DNA of 64,000 nt from Streptomyces caniferus (GCF_009811555.1 NZ_BLIN01000005.1:434001-498000), one strand, 5' to 3'; positions 50,736-59,745 are shown, counted from the stretch's first letter. A program made the numbers and translations. Notes: a model not told the origin generated them from the letters alone.

Positions 50736-51701
50736 CTATGTCAGGTTCGCTGCCTTCTTGACGGTCCTGATCACTGGTGCCGTTTCGAGGTGTGTGATGG
50801 CGGGGAGTGCGGCGACCCGGGTGGTCAGGTAGCGGTACAGCTCCCGTTGGTTCGTGCACACCACGCTCGCGTACAGGTTGGTCGGGCCGGTCGTGGCGGC
50901 GGCGAACGCGATCTCCGGATGCCCGGCCAACGCCTGACCTGCCTCCTCCAGGTGGGCGGGGGCGACCGAGAGCCAGAGCAAGGTTCGGGCGTGCACGCCG
51001 AACATGCGCCAGTCGACATCGATGTCGAGGTAGAGCAGGCCGTGTTCACGCAGCTCCGTCATCCGGCGCCGGACCGTCGTCGGCGACCAGCCGGTAGCCG
51101 CGGCCAACTGCTCGAACCCGGCCCGGCCGTCGGTGGCAAGCAGGGCGAGGAGCTTGCGGTCACTGTCGTCGAGCCGCACCGGTCCCCGTCGGCGCGGCAC
51201 CGGAGACGGGCGCAGTCGCTCGATCGCCTCCTCGTCCAGTGATCCGAGTTTTCCGACCAGGTTGTCCGGGCCGCCGTAGAAGGCGTGCAGCACGGAGTGC
51301 GCGGTCACGCCCTCCACGCGCGGAGTACGAGGAAGTTTGGCCAGCAGCAGTGCCTCGCTGTCCGCCTCGCTCTCGGTGCGGACCACGCAGGTGATCTCGG
51401 TGCCGCCGGAAGTGAGGCTCACCCAGGACGTGTCGGGGCGTCTGGCCAGCGCCTCGGCGACCGGGAGCGACGCGGCGGGCGCACATCGCACCCGCACGAA
51501 CCACTGGATGGCGCCCAGCGCGCTGGTGTCGACCCCGCCGAGCACCCGTACCGCCCCGGTCGACCGCAACCGGGCGTACCGGCGGGCGATGGTGCGATCC
51601 GACACGCCGAGAACCTCGGCGATGGTGCTGAACGGGGCACGGCCGTCGATCTGCAGGGCGTGCACGAGCCGCCGATCGAGCTCGTCATAGTCGGATTCCA
51701 C
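50736..51701 (-). CDS. Double-domain Lrp/AsnC regulator
   Basis: A 321-residue protein made of two Lrp/AsnC units in tandem. Unit 1: HTH ELDRRLVHALQIDGRAPFST and GVSDRTIARRYARLRSTGAV, then its RAM-type sensor strand. Unit 2: HTH LDDSDRKLLALLATDGRAGF and GWSPTTVRRRMTELREHG, then its RAM strand. GTG at 51701 is the only start that fits; no RBS precedes it, so it may be leaderless. It is divergent from the FAD monooxygenase at 51817 (115-base gap, including GAATTC), which it probably regulates. Confidence 0.9.
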   Translation of the reverse strand: MESDYDELDRRLVHALQIDGRAPFSTIAEVLGVSDRTIARRYARLRSTGAVRVLGGVDTSALGAIQWFVRVRCAPAASLPVAEALARRPDTSWVSLTSGGTEITCVVRTESEADSEALLLAKLPRTPRVEGVTAHSVLHAFYGGPDNLVGKLGSLDEEAIERLRPSPVPRRRGPVRLDDSDRKLLALLATDGRAGFEQLAAATGWSPTTVRRRMTELREHGLLYLDIDVDWRMFGVHARTLLWLSVAPAHLEEAGQALAGHPEIAFAAATTGPTNLYASVVCTNQRELYRYLTTRVAALPAITHLETAPVIRTVKKAANLT

Positions 51702-51816
51702 CGAATTCAAATTAGACGGTGTCAGATTTCCACGCAACGGAGCCGGTTCCTGGCTCGGGCGGCTCGGTCGGCGGAGCGTTTGCTCTGTCCTGATCGACAC
51801 AGCCAAAGGAGAGTCC

Positions 51817-53253
51817 GTGGACACCGATGTGCTCATCGTCGGCGCCGGCCCGACCGGAATGACGCTGGCCAACGAGCTGCTGATAGCGGGGGTGTCGACC
51901 GTGCTGGTCGACAAGCTGTCGCGACGCAGCGACCTGTCCAAGGCAGGCGGCGTGCAGTCCCGCACACTGGAGGCGCTCGACCAACGAGGGCTGCTGGAGC
52001 CCTTGCTGGCCACCGGAGACCACCCCGTCACCACTGGCCACTTCGCCGGTATCCCGCTCCCGCCCGACGCCAACCGGCACCGTCTGCCATGGCGGTCCGT
52101 GCCGCAGGTGGTGATCGAGGGATTCTTCGAGCGGCATCTCGCCACGCACGGCCTCCACGCCCGGCGGGACCACGAACTGGTAGGCCTCGCCCAGGACGAC
52201 GACGGGGTCACCGCGGCCTTCGCCAACGGCGCCACCCTTCGCTCCCGTTACCTCGTCGCCGCCGACGGCGCGCACAGCACCGTACGATCGCTGCTGCGGG
52301 CCGGGTTCCCCGGTCAGCCGGGTACATTGACGATCATCGCCGCCGACGTACGGTTGGGCGGCGTCGATGCGCCCACGTCGCACACCTGGAACGAGGACGG
52401 GCACTGGGCGGCAATGTTCCCGCTCGGCACCGACCCGCAGGGCAGGCAACTTCGCCGACTCGTCCTCGGCGGGCCGGGCCGGTCGCTCCCGCGGGAGATC
52501 CCGGTCACCGAGGACGAAATCCGCCAGGGCCTGAGCACCGTGTTCGGAGCGCGGGTGCATCTCCTCGAACTGCGCTACGCCCGCCGCATCACCAACGCGT
52601 CACGGCAGGTCGAGCAGTATCGGCACGGGCGGGTGTTCCTTGCGGGCGATGCCGCCCATGTCCACCTTCCGCTCGGCGCACAGGGCATGAACACCGGGAT
52701 GCAGGACGCGCTCAACCTCGGTTGGAAGCTCGGCGCCGCCGTGCACGGCTGGGCGCCGGAGAACCTCCTCGACACGTATCACGCGGAACGGCATCCGGCC
52801 GGGGCCGCCGTATTGCGCAACGTCCGGGCACAGAGTCTGCTGATGGACTGGGCCGGCACCCGCGATCCGGACGTGCTCGCCGCCCGGGAGATCTTCACGG
52901 CCATGGCCCAACTGCCGGACGCCCAGCGCCATCTGTCCGATCTGATGTCCGGGATGGCCATCCGCTATCCGATGCACGGCACCGAAACCCATCCGCTCGT
53001 CGGCCGGCCCGTACCGGACCTGGACCTCGGCCCGGCGCGGGTGCACGAACTGCTACGGTCCGGGCACGGCATCCTGCTGGACCCGGCCGACACGTTCGCC
53101 GGGGCCGCCGGCCCCTGGTCGGACCGGGTGGACCGGGTGGGCCAGGGCGCCCACACCGAACCGATGCTCATCCGGCCGGACGGCTACGTGTGCTGGGCAG
53201 GCGCGGCCGATCTGGAACCGGCGCTCGACCGCTGGTTCGGCGAACCTCGCTGA
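51817..53253 (+). CDS. FAD aromatic monooxygenase, rifampicin-monooxygenase-like
   Basis: A 478-residue class A flavoprotein of the PHBH fold with a C-terminal thioredoxin-like extension. It has VLIVGAGPTGMTLANELL, the DG motif AADGAHSTVRSLL, and the GD motif FLAGDAAHVHLPLGAQGMNT with QDALNLGWKL. The layout and C-terminal RPDGYVCWAG are close to rifampicin monooxygenase (Rox) and angucycline hydroxylases (PgaE type). It would hydroxylate a phenolic or naphthoquinone-type substrate, and drug inactivation is possible. GTG start with AAAGGAGA upstream. It is monocistronic and divergent from the Lrp gene. Confidence 0.88.
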   Translation: MDTDVLIVGAGPTGMTLANELLIAGVSTVLVDKLSRRSDLSKAGGVQSRTLEALDQRGLLEPLLATGDHPVTTGHFAGIPLPPDANRHRLPWRSVPQVVIEGFFERHLATHGLHARRDHELVGLAQDDDGVTAAFANGATLRSRYLVAADGAHSTVRSLLRAGFPGQPGTLTIIAADVRLGGVDAPTSHTWNEDGHWAAMFPLGTDPQGRQLRRLVLGGPGRSLPREIPVTEDEIRQGLSTVFGARVHLLELRYARRITNASRQVEQYRHGRVFLAGDAAHVHLPLGAQGMNTGMQDALNLGWKLGAAVHGWAPENLLDTYHAERHPAGAAVLRNVRAQSLLMDWAGTRDPDVLAAREIFTAMAQLPDAQRHLSDLMSGMAIRYPMHGTETHPLVGRPVPDLDLGPARVHELLRSGHGILLDPADTFAGAAGPWSDRVDRVGQGAHTEPMLIRPDGYVCWAGAADLEPALDRWFGEPR

Positions 53254-53628
53254 GCCGTCGTTCAGGACGCCGCCCGTCGTGGAGAGGCTGGTGGTCATCA
53301 GTGGGCGCCGATGGTGACAAGTATCGCGCCTCGGCTCACTGATGTGACTGAGCATTGCACTTGGCCAGTTGAGTGTTGAGTGCGGGCGGTGGTGCCAGGC
53401 GGTGCTGCCATGGGGGCGGGTCGGACTGTTGGGGCCGAGTGAGGGCGGCGCCGGGATCCATGGTGCGGAGTTCCAGGCCGCGCGTGGCTGGGCCCCGCCC
53501 GTGCGTGCGGTTCGTTTGTGGGACGTAAGTGAGGCGTTTCCGGAACGTCAGTGGCTCCGGGAAGAGTGGTGTCCACACCGCGGGACGGCCGAAGAAACTC
53601 CCGCACGGAACACAGGGGGATCCCGATC
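53254..53628. other. 375-base gap, no gene recognised
   Basis: It contains the leader of the lipoprotein gene (RBS AGGGGGA about 9 bases before ATG 53629). Short frames on both strands show no recognisable family. Confidence 0.35.
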
Positions 53629-54321
53629 ATGCGTACTTCCCGGATTCGTACCGCCACTCTGGCCGCCGTCACCGCCGCGCTGGCGCTGGGCCTGACCGCC
53701 TGCGGCGGCGCCGACGACGCCTCGAAGGCGGCGGGCGGCGACAGTGCCGCCGGCAGTGCGCAGAGCCGGTCCGCGTCCAACGGGGACGCCAAGGGCGCAG
53801 GGGAGCAGGCCGGCAGCGGCGGCGCCACCAAGCAGGAGGCGCGCTCGACGACCGCCTCGGGCGGGACGGACAAGGCCGCGAACAGCGGCACGACGGCCGG
53901 CGCCCAGCAGTGCCGCGGCGACGAGATGCTGCTCACCGCGGTGCACCGGTTCGCCGGGCAGCAGGGCGACCACCTGCTGGTCACCGCGTCGAACAAGGGC
54001 ACCAAGCCGTGCTGGGTCACCTCGTACCCGTCCGTGAAGCTCGGCGACGACGCCACCGCACTGCCGCACTCGAAGAAGGACAACCCCGGCGGCGGCCAGC
54101 ACCTCACCCTCCAGCCCGGCGGCACGGCCTACAGCGCGGTGAACCTCTTCGACTACGGCTCGAAGCACCACACGGCGCAGTCGTTCGCCCTCGCACTGCG
54201 CGGCGCGGACGGCCACGACGGCCCGTCCTACTCCGTCGCCCTCAAGGGCGACAAGCCCCAGTTCAGCTGGAGCGAGGCCGACGTACTGAACTGGAGCGCC
54301 AAGAAGCCGTACGACTTCTGA
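53629..54321 (+). CDS. DUF4232-type secreted lipoprotein
   Basis: A 230-residue exported lipoprotein: basic MRTSRIRTATLAAVTA signal, lipobox LGLTAC with the modified Cys, then a 70-residue low-complexity Ala/Gly/Ser/Thr linker, and the DUF4232 domain (CRGDEMLLTAVHRFAGQQGD, VTASNKGTKPCWVTSYPSV, GGTAYSAVNLFDYGS). The domain occurs in many actinomycete surface proteins of unknown function. The two Cys of the domain may form a disulfide. It is monocistronic. Confidence 0.88.
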   Translation: MRTSRIRTATLAAVTAALALGLTACGGADDASKAAGGDSAAGSAQSRSASNGDAKGAGEQAGSGGATKQEARSTTASGGTDKAANSGTTAGAQQCRGDEMLLTAVHRFAGQQGDHLLVTASNKGTKPCWVTSYPSVKLGDDATALPHSKKDNPGGGQHLTLQPGGTAYSAVNLFDYGSKHHTAQSFALALRGADGHDGPSYSVALKGDKPQFSWSEADVLNWSAKKPYDF

Positions 54322-54322
54322 C

Positions 54323-54354
54323 GGCCCATCGGCCCATCGGCCCATCGGCCCATC
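54323..54354 (+). repeat. GGCCCATC tandem repeat, four exact copies
   Basis: Four head-to-tail copies of the 8-mer GGCCCATC start one base after the lipoprotein stop codon. A simple-sequence tract; copy number may vary between strains. Confidence 0.85.
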
Positions 54355-54471
54355 GGCAGTGAGCATCAGTGCGGGACGCGCCGGATCGCGCGTCCCGCAC
54401 CGCGCCTCCCGCACTCCGCCGCCACGGCGTCGGTGTACCGGCGAGCGTGTGACGGCCACATCGTCGAGGCA

Positions 54472-54921
54472 TCAGAGACCCGGCTTGCACTCCTCGGCGT
54501 AGCGGGCCAGCCCTTCCGCCATGCCCTGCATGAACTTCTGAAGGTAGCGCGGCATGACCCAGCCCAACAGCCGGCTCGTCTCGTACTCGCCGTACCAGTG
54601 GATGACCGTGCCCGAGCTCGCTGTCGCCTTCAGCTCGATGCGCGCGTGATAGTTGCGCATCGACGAATTGAACGCGTCCTCGTAGGCCAAGAGGCGTCGC
54701 TCGACCTTCTCGGTCAGCCGCTCCCCGGTCACGATGCGTCCCGTCCGGAAGGCCCGGACGGCACCGACGCCGTCGTCACCGCCGGGGTCGAGGCCGACCG
54801 ACCGTGTCGTGTCCAGACTGTCCACCTTGGACCACAGCGGCCAGCTTGCGGCGTCGACCAGCAGCTTCCAGACGGTTTCCGGCGAGGCGCTGGTAGTCAC
54901 TGTGACGTCGTATTTGTGCAT
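54472..54921 (-). CDS. SRPBCC (polyketide-cyclase-like) family protein
   Basis: A 149-residue START/SRPBCC protein with the usual opening VTVTTSASPETVWKLLVDA, the W..WSKVDSLD region, the beta strand HWYGEYET and a long C-terminal helix ending in MQGMAEGLARYAEE. It presumably binds a hydrophobic small ligand. ATG at 54921. It is followed on the same strand by no close partner; the DinB gene lies 66 bases upstream and may be in the same transcript. Confidence 0.85.
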   Translation of the reverse strand: MHKYDVTVTTSASPETVWKLLVDAASWPLWSKVDSLDTTRSVGLDPGGDDGVGAVRAFRTGRIVTGERLTEKVERRLLAYEDAFNSSMRNYHARIELKATASSGTVIHWYGEYETSRLLGWVMPRYLQKFMQGMAEGLARYAEECKPGL

Positions 54922-54987
54922 GGCAGAGAGCTCCTGTGAGTGGATGCGGGCGGCGTCCCCGGCCAAGAAGACGCGGTCGATGCGGGA

Positions 54988-55488
54988 TCAACGACCGGTC
55001 GCGCCATCGATGAGTTCGCGGAGGATGTCCGCATGGCCCGCGTGTCGGCCGGTCTCCTCGATCATGTGGGTGAGTGCCCAGCGGAGGCTGGGAGCGGGGC
55101 GGTCCGACCGCGGTCGGGGAACCGGTGCACCCAGATCGGTGCACCCGTCGAGAACCTCGTTCGCGCGCTTGACCGCATCTCGGTAGCGAGCGACGACTTC
55201 GGCCGCGCTGTCGGCCGGTGCGGCTTGGAACGTCGCCTGCCAGTCGGCGACCTCGTCCCCGAGGAACATCGAGCGCTCGACGAACGTCAGGTGGTTGAGC
55301 AGGCCGAGCAGGTTCGTGCCCGACGGCACCACGGCTGTTCGCACCTGCGGTTCGGGGGCACCGTCAATCTTCGCGGCAATCGCGGTCCGGAGGTAATCGA
55401 GGAATCCGCGCAGGACCTCGTTCTCATTGCTTCCGGTCCGGGGCGGCGGGGTGTCGCGGCGGCGGTTGCGGTCCGTGGTGCTGGGCAC
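54988..55488 (-). CDS. DinB/DUF664 family protein
   Basis: A 166-residue four-helix-bundle protein of the DinB/DUF664 type. Features: FLDYLRTAIAAKIDG, VVPSGTNLLGLLNHLTFVER with the first metal His, and WALTHMIEETGRHAGHADIL with the later His. Family members are metal-dependent, some being thiol S-transferases that use mycothiol or bacillithiol. GTG at 55488 has AAGGAAGG upstream and was chosen for that reason. It lies 43 bases after the methyltransferase stop in the same direction. Confidence 0.87.
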   Translation of the reverse strand: MPSTTDRNRRRDTPPPRTGSNENEVLRGFLDYLRTAIAAKIDGAPEPQVRTAVVPSGTNLLGLLNHLTFVERSMFLGDEVADWQATFQAAPADSAAEVVARYRDAVKRANEVLDGCTDLGAPVPRPRSDRPAPSLRWALTHMIEETGRHAGHADILRELIDGATGR

Positions 55489-55531
55489 GGTGGTCTGCCT
55501 TCCTTTGTCGGGGCGGGCGCCGGCCACCGTG

Positions 55532-56158
55532 TCAGGGGGCACGGCGGATGAGGAGGACGTGGTCGGTGACCTCGGCGGTGCGCCCGTCCGGTCCGGCCGC
55601 GGTCCGGCCGGATGCTTCGGCCCGCTCGACCGTCCAAGTCTGCGGGTCCAGGTCGATACCCGCGGCGACTTCCCGCGGGCTCGGGTAGCGGATGTCGGGA
55701 TCCTGGTTCCACGACCACGGCGCGGCCGACCCGTGGTCGACGACCAGCAGCCGCCCGCCCGGGCGCAGTGCGTGCGCGGCCGAGCGCAGGACGGTTGCCC
55801 GGTCCAGGGCGAAGGGGGTGTGCAGGTAGTGGGCACAGACCAGGTCGAATCTGCCAGGTGGGAAAGACTCGTGCACGTCGTGCCGCACGGTGGTGAGGCG
55901 GTCGTCCAGGCCGTGTGAGCGGGCGAGGGCGGCGATCCGCTCGACCGCCACGGCCGATATGTCGACGGCGGTGACGTGCCAACCCAGGCGGGCGAGCCAC
56001 AGCGCGTCGCCGCCGTCGCCGCATCCGAGGTCCAACGCGTCAGTGGGCGGCAGGCCCGTCACCGTCTCGGTGAGGCGAACATTCGGCTGCGGGCCGCCGG
56101 CTGCCGGTCGGGCCGCGTAGACGCCGTCCCAGAACGCGACCGCATCGGTGGTGCTCAT
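55532..56158 (-). CDS. Class I SAM methyltransferase
   Basis: A 208-residue methyltransferase of the TehB/Methyltransf_25 type. It opens FWDGVYAARP, has motif I ALDLGCGDGGDALWLARLG, VTAVDISAVAVERI, and the DLVCAHYLHTPF segment. The ATG at 56158 was chosen because the conserved opening starts 10 residues later. Divergent from an XRE-cupin regulator with a perfect palindrome between them, it is probably under its control together with the DinB and SRPBCC genes. Confidence 0.87.
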   Translation of the reverse strand: MSTTDAVAFWDGVYAARPAAGGPQPNVRLTETVTGLPPTDALDLGCGDGGDALWLARLGWHVTAVDISAVAVERIAALARSHGLDDRLTTVRHDVHESFPPGRFDLVCAHYLHTPFALDRATVLRSAAHALRPGGRLLVVDHGSAAPWSWNQDPDIRYPSPREVAAGIDLDPQTWTVERAEASGRTAAGPDGRTAEVTDHVLLIRRAP

Positions 56159-56218
56159 CAAGACTCCTTGTGTCGGTATGCGCTCAGTCTTGCCAGGCAC
56201 CTCACGATCTGGCACGGA

Positions 56219-56239
56219 ATCTTGCGGTTACGGCAAGAT
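56219..56239. promoter_or_regulatory. Operator-like inverted repeat
   Basis: ATCTTGC (56219-56225), GGTTACG, GCAAGAT (56233-56239) is a perfect repeat 7 bases before the XRE gene start. A further TCTTGCC half-site lies about 30 bases to the left. A likely site for the XRE regulator itself, which would control both divergent units. Confidence 0.5.
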
Positions 56240-56245
56240 GGTCTG

Positions 56246-56854
56246 ATGGACCGCAAGACGGACGACGAAGTGCTGGACGCGGTGGGGCCGCGCCTTCGTG
56301 CGCTGCGTCGTGACCGCGGCATCACCCTCGCCGGCCTCGCGGCGACGACCGGCGTATCGGAGAGCACACTGTCCCGGCTGGAGAGCGGGCAGCGTCGGCC
56401 CACCCTGGAGTTGCTGCTGCCGCTGGCCCGTACCTATGACGTTCCGTTGGACGACCTCGTCGGCGCCCCGCGCACTGGCGACCCCCGGATGCACCTCAAG
56501 CCGATCAGGCGGTTCGGGATGACATTCGTGCCCCTTTCGCGGCGACCGGGCGGGGTGCACGCGTTCAAAATGATCATCCCCGCCCAGCCGGAACCACTCG
56601 AACCGACCCCGCAGACCCACGAGGGCTTCGAATGGCTCTACGTGCTCAACGGACGCCTGCGGCTCGTGATCGGCAAGCGCGACAAGACGCTGCCGCCCGG
56701 TGAGGCAGCCGAGTTCGACACGTCCCTGCCCCACTGGCTGGGCAGCGCCGACGGCGGCGCGGTTGAACTCCTCATCCTGTTCGGCCTGCAGGGGGTGCGC
56801 GCACACGTACGCATCGACCCGCCCCGATCGCCGCAGGCCGGGAGCCGGCCGTGA
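56246..56854 (+). CDS. XRE-family regulator with cupin sensor domain
   Basis: A 202-residue regulator. The HTH is in RLRALRRDRGITLAGLAATTG and VSESTLSRLESGQRRPTLEL; the cupin domain (~residue 95-195) has ETHEGFEW-type metal/ligand site TPQTHEGFEWLYVLNGRLRL and the closing LPHWLGSADGGAVELLILF. Such proteins sense a small ligand and repress neighbouring genes. It is divergent from the methyltransferase at 56158. The ATG at 56246 begins MDRKTDDEVLDAVG. Confidence 0.9.
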   Translation: MDRKTDDEVLDAVGPRLRALRRDRGITLAGLAATTGVSESTLSRLESGQRRPTLELLLPLARTYDVPLDDLVGAPRTGDPRMHLKPIRRFGMTFVPLSRRPGGVHAFKMIIPAQPEPLEPTPQTHEGFEWLYVLNGRLRLVIGKRDKTLPPGEAAEFDTSLPHWLGSADGGAVELLILFGLQGVRAHVRIDPPRSPQAGSRP

Positions 56855-57616
56855 ACTCACCGAGAGCGTCTGTATGCGCGTCGATGACGCGGGCTTCGTC
56901 GAGGAAGCCGACCGGGCCGTGGTCGCTGTAGGCCACGCCCGGAGATCTCACGCCGAGCATCTGTCCACCGCATCGACAACGGCCGCGGCCTCCCCGGTGA
57001 CAACAAACCTAGGAGTCAGGGGATCACAGTCGATGGGTAATACGTCGTTCTCTCGCGAAGTGAGGCTCGAAATCGCTGCCGAGGTTGATGTCGTCGGAAA
57101 TTCGGTGCTGATATCGGAAGGCCGGTCACGCGGGAGGAGATGCACGGCACAGCCCGGCTGACCAGGGTGGTCACGCTGGTGGAGTTCACCGGCATCGACT
57201 ATGTGGCGCTCGGCTTCCAGAGGCGGTGGCGTGCGTGAGGACCTGGAACCAGACGCGTGACTGAGACGTGGGACTGAGCGCTTGAGTTGGCCCGTGAGCG
57301 CTCGAACCGGCGGGCTGAGCGTTCGAACCGGCCGGCTGAGCGTTCGTTGGTCGTCATGGCACATCACGGCGTACGAGCGCCTCGGCGACCGACGTACCGC
57401 CGCGCCGAGCGAATGTCATCCGTTCCTTCACGACGCGCAGCGTTCGGGGCCGGTATCCGGGGCCTCCGCAGCAGAATGGGCTGAAGCACGAGAGCTGTCA
57501 CATAGGCACATGCCGAACAAGTGCCCTGTGCGACACATGCATTGGGCTTGAATACTCGTGATTCTTGCTCCGCCAGATCTGCGCGTCGACATATGTGACG
57601 TTGCTATGTTGGGTCG
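56855..57616. other. 762-base gap with a tandem repeat
   Basis: No gene with a convincing start or family was found. Apart from the 21-base tandem repeat at 57276-57350 the region looks like decayed coding DNA, with short open fragments on both strands. Confidence 0.35.
57276..57350 (+). repeat. 21-base tandem repeat, about 3.5 degenerate copies
   Basis: Units begin GAGCG at 57276 (20 bases, divergent), 57296 and 57317 (21 bases each, differing at two positions), and a partial unit at 57338. The core is GAGCGYTCGAACCGGC. The function is unknown. Confidence 0.7.
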
Positions 57617-58038
57617 ATGATGGATATCGACGCAGCTCAAGCCGTCCTCGATAACAGCCCGTTCGGCCCCTGGTGGGATTCAAGGTGGAAGCTGTCGGGA
57701 AGGGCCGGGCAAAGGTCTCGTTACGCCAGCGCCCGGAACTCTTCCGCCCCGGCGGCGTCCTCCAGGGCGGGTGCGCGATGACACTCGCCGATGTGACCTG
57801 CTGGATCGCGGTCATGTCACTGTTCGGCGAGGACGATCCGTCCGTCACCCAGCAGATGACGACGAGTTTCCTCGGCCCGGCGCGCACCGATTTGGTCTGC
57901 GAGTCAACGATCGTCCGGCCCGGCCGCTTGGTCGTCTACGGCACCGCCGACACGACAGACACCGCCGGAAAGCTCGTATCCCACCACACCCTGACCTATA
58001 TCCGGCCACTGGAGCGAAACGTGGCCTGCAGCCCCTGA
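57617..58038 (+). pseudogene. PaaI-type acyl-CoA thioesterase with a frameshift
   Basis: The start frame (ATG 57617) reads MMDIDAAQAVLDNSPFGPWW and then loses register; from 57676 the next frame continues GFKVEAVGKGRAKVSLRQRP, then LFRPGGVLQGGCAMTLADVT, the hotdog-fold core of PaaI thioesterases. One missing G in the run at 57675-57677 restores a single gene of about 140 codons. Otherwise the catalytic HGG-type segment is VLQGGCAM. Either a real frameshift mutation or a sequence error. It has no close operon partner. Confidence 0.75.
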
Positions 58039-58638
58039 TCCGATCCCGGGCGAGAAAAGCGGACTCATCGACTCCGGCCGCTACAAGGCCGACGTCGAGG
58101 AGTCGGAGATGCATTACATGGCGGAGCACGGGGGTGAGGATGGTGCCGAGCAGCAACACGAAGCAAATGTGATCAAGGCCGTCTCATCCGTCATGGACGC
58201 TTCGCACAGCAAGCAGATCGAGCAGGGTGTGGAGACTTCCTCGAATCACTGTGTGCGCTGTGGGACGTCCCGAATGCGGCTCTGCTCGCATCCGGGCTGT
58301 AGCCGGCCGCATAGTTCTCTGCCGGACGGGCGGACGGTTCACGCGTCGAGACGGGGCCGCAGTACCTGGCTGCCACTGGACGGAATTCCGGGGCGAGTTA
58401 TGAGCGTGTTCAGGGAAATGGACCTTCTGCGCGCCCCGCTCTTCACGACGCTGGTCTTAATGCCCCAGCGCAACCACCCCCTGCCGGACCGGGGCAGCCC
58501 GGCCCGCTCCAGCCCGCCGGTCACCAGCGGGTGACCGACACGCTCCGACCACGGCGGTACCGGCGTCTGGCCACGGCGGTACGGACGGCCGGAGTGCGCC
58601 GTCCGCCCGTACCCAAGAGCCCTGTCCCCGCGGCCTGC
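58039..58638. other. 600-base gap, no gene recognised
   Basis: It includes a 142-codon plus-strand frame (58109-58534) with several Cys but no RBS, no codon bias and no recognisable family. Nothing else was supported. Confidence 0.35.
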
Positions 58639-59745
58639 TCAGGAGCCCGTCGGGGGAATGACGTTGTCGAGTACTTCGGCGCTGTCCTCGGCGGCTCGGG
58701 CCGCACGTGGCAGCATGAGGTCCTCGTAGGCGCGGACGGCGTCGTCGATGCTGGATTCGGTGATGAGGGCGTGGGCGAGGTCGGCGCCGTCGAGCAGGGC
58801 GAGGTTCGCACCGAGCCCGACCGGGGGCATCAAGTGCGCGGCGTCGCCCAGCAGGGTGATGCCGGGGACGTGTTCCCAGGTGTGCGGGGCGGGCAGCACG
58901 AACACGGGCCGGTTGACGAAGCCGTCGTCGTGGTGCCGCAGGAGGTCGAGCAGGCTCTCGTCCCAGCCGTCGAACATCTTCAGCAGATGCGCGCGCACGG
59001 CTGCCGCGTCGTCGAGGTCCACGTCGGCGGCCACCTGCCAGTTCTCCGGGGTGCGGAAGGTGGCATAGACGCGGATGTGGCCGTTGCTGTTGCGTTGGGC
59101 GAGCAGGGCCTTGCCGGCGGCCGTCGCCAGCACGGTGCCGTTGCCGACCATGCGTGCGAGGGCAGGATGGCGGGTGTCACAGTCGTCGAGACCGGTCTCG
59201 ACGAGGGTGACTCCGGTGTAGCCGGGTGTGGCGTCCGACAGAGCCGGGCGGATGCGCGACCAGGCGCCGTCGGCGCCGACCACCAGGTCGGCGTCCTCGG
59301 TGGTGCCGTCGTCGAGGAGCAGCCGCCAGGAGCCGTCCCCGAGCGGGGTGGCGCGGGTGACGGCGCAGCCCCACCTGACGGTGTCCTCGGTGAGGGATTC
59401 CAGGAACAGGCCGCGCAGCTGGCCGCGGTCGATCTCCGGGCTGTCCTCGTCGTGTTCGGGCCCCGGGACGGGCAGTGTGGTGGCGGTGACGGGGTCGACC
59501 ACACGCCACACCTGGCCTTCGGGGCGGGCCAGGGCACGGAACCGGTCGAGCAGCCCCGCCGCGCGCAGGGCGACCTGACCGGAGCCGCCGTGGATGTCCA
59601 GGCTGCCGCCCTGGGGGCGGGCGCCGGTGGCAGCCTCACGTTCGAAGACGGTGACGGAGCGGCCGTGGAGCTGCAGGACACGGGCTAAGGCAAGGCCGCC
59701 GAGGCCGGCGCCGACGACCGCGATACGGGCGTGAGCGGAGTTCAT
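58639..59745 (-). CDS. TetX-like FAD-dependent monooxygenase
   Basis: A 368-residue class A flavin monooxygenase. It begins RIAVVGAGLGGLALARVLQL, has the E-R region VFEREAATGARPQGGSLDI, the DG motif LVVGADGAWSRIRPAL, and the GD motif LLGDAAHLMPPVGLGANLAL. The ARPQGGSLDIH run and overall length are characteristic of TetX and its environmental relatives, which hydroxylate tetracyclines or aromatic compounds. The ATG at 59745 has GGGGACAG upstream. It lies 284 bases downstream of a TetR gene on the same strand. Confidence 0.88.
   Translation of the reverse strand: MNSAHARIAVVGAGLGGLALARVLQLHGRSVTVFEREAATGARPQGGSLDIHGGSGQVALRAAGLLDRFRALARPEGQVWRVVDPVTATTLPVPGPEHDEDSPEIDRGQLRGLFLESLTEDTVRWGCAVTRATPLGDGSWRLLLDDGTTEDADLVVGADGAWSRIRPALSDATPGYTGVTLVETGLDDCDTRHPALARMVGNGTVLATAAGKALLAQRNSNGHIRVYATFRTPENWQVAADVDLDDAAAVRAHLLKMFDGWDESLLDLLRHHDDGFVNRPVFVLPAPHTWEHVPGITLLGDAAHLMPPVGLGANLALLDGADLAHALITESSIDDAVRAYEDLMLPRAARAAEDSAEVLDNVIPPTGS

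Noticed and set aside
58109..58534. A 142-codon plus-strand frame with several Cys
   Set aside because: No RBS, no codon bias, and no similarity that I can recognise.
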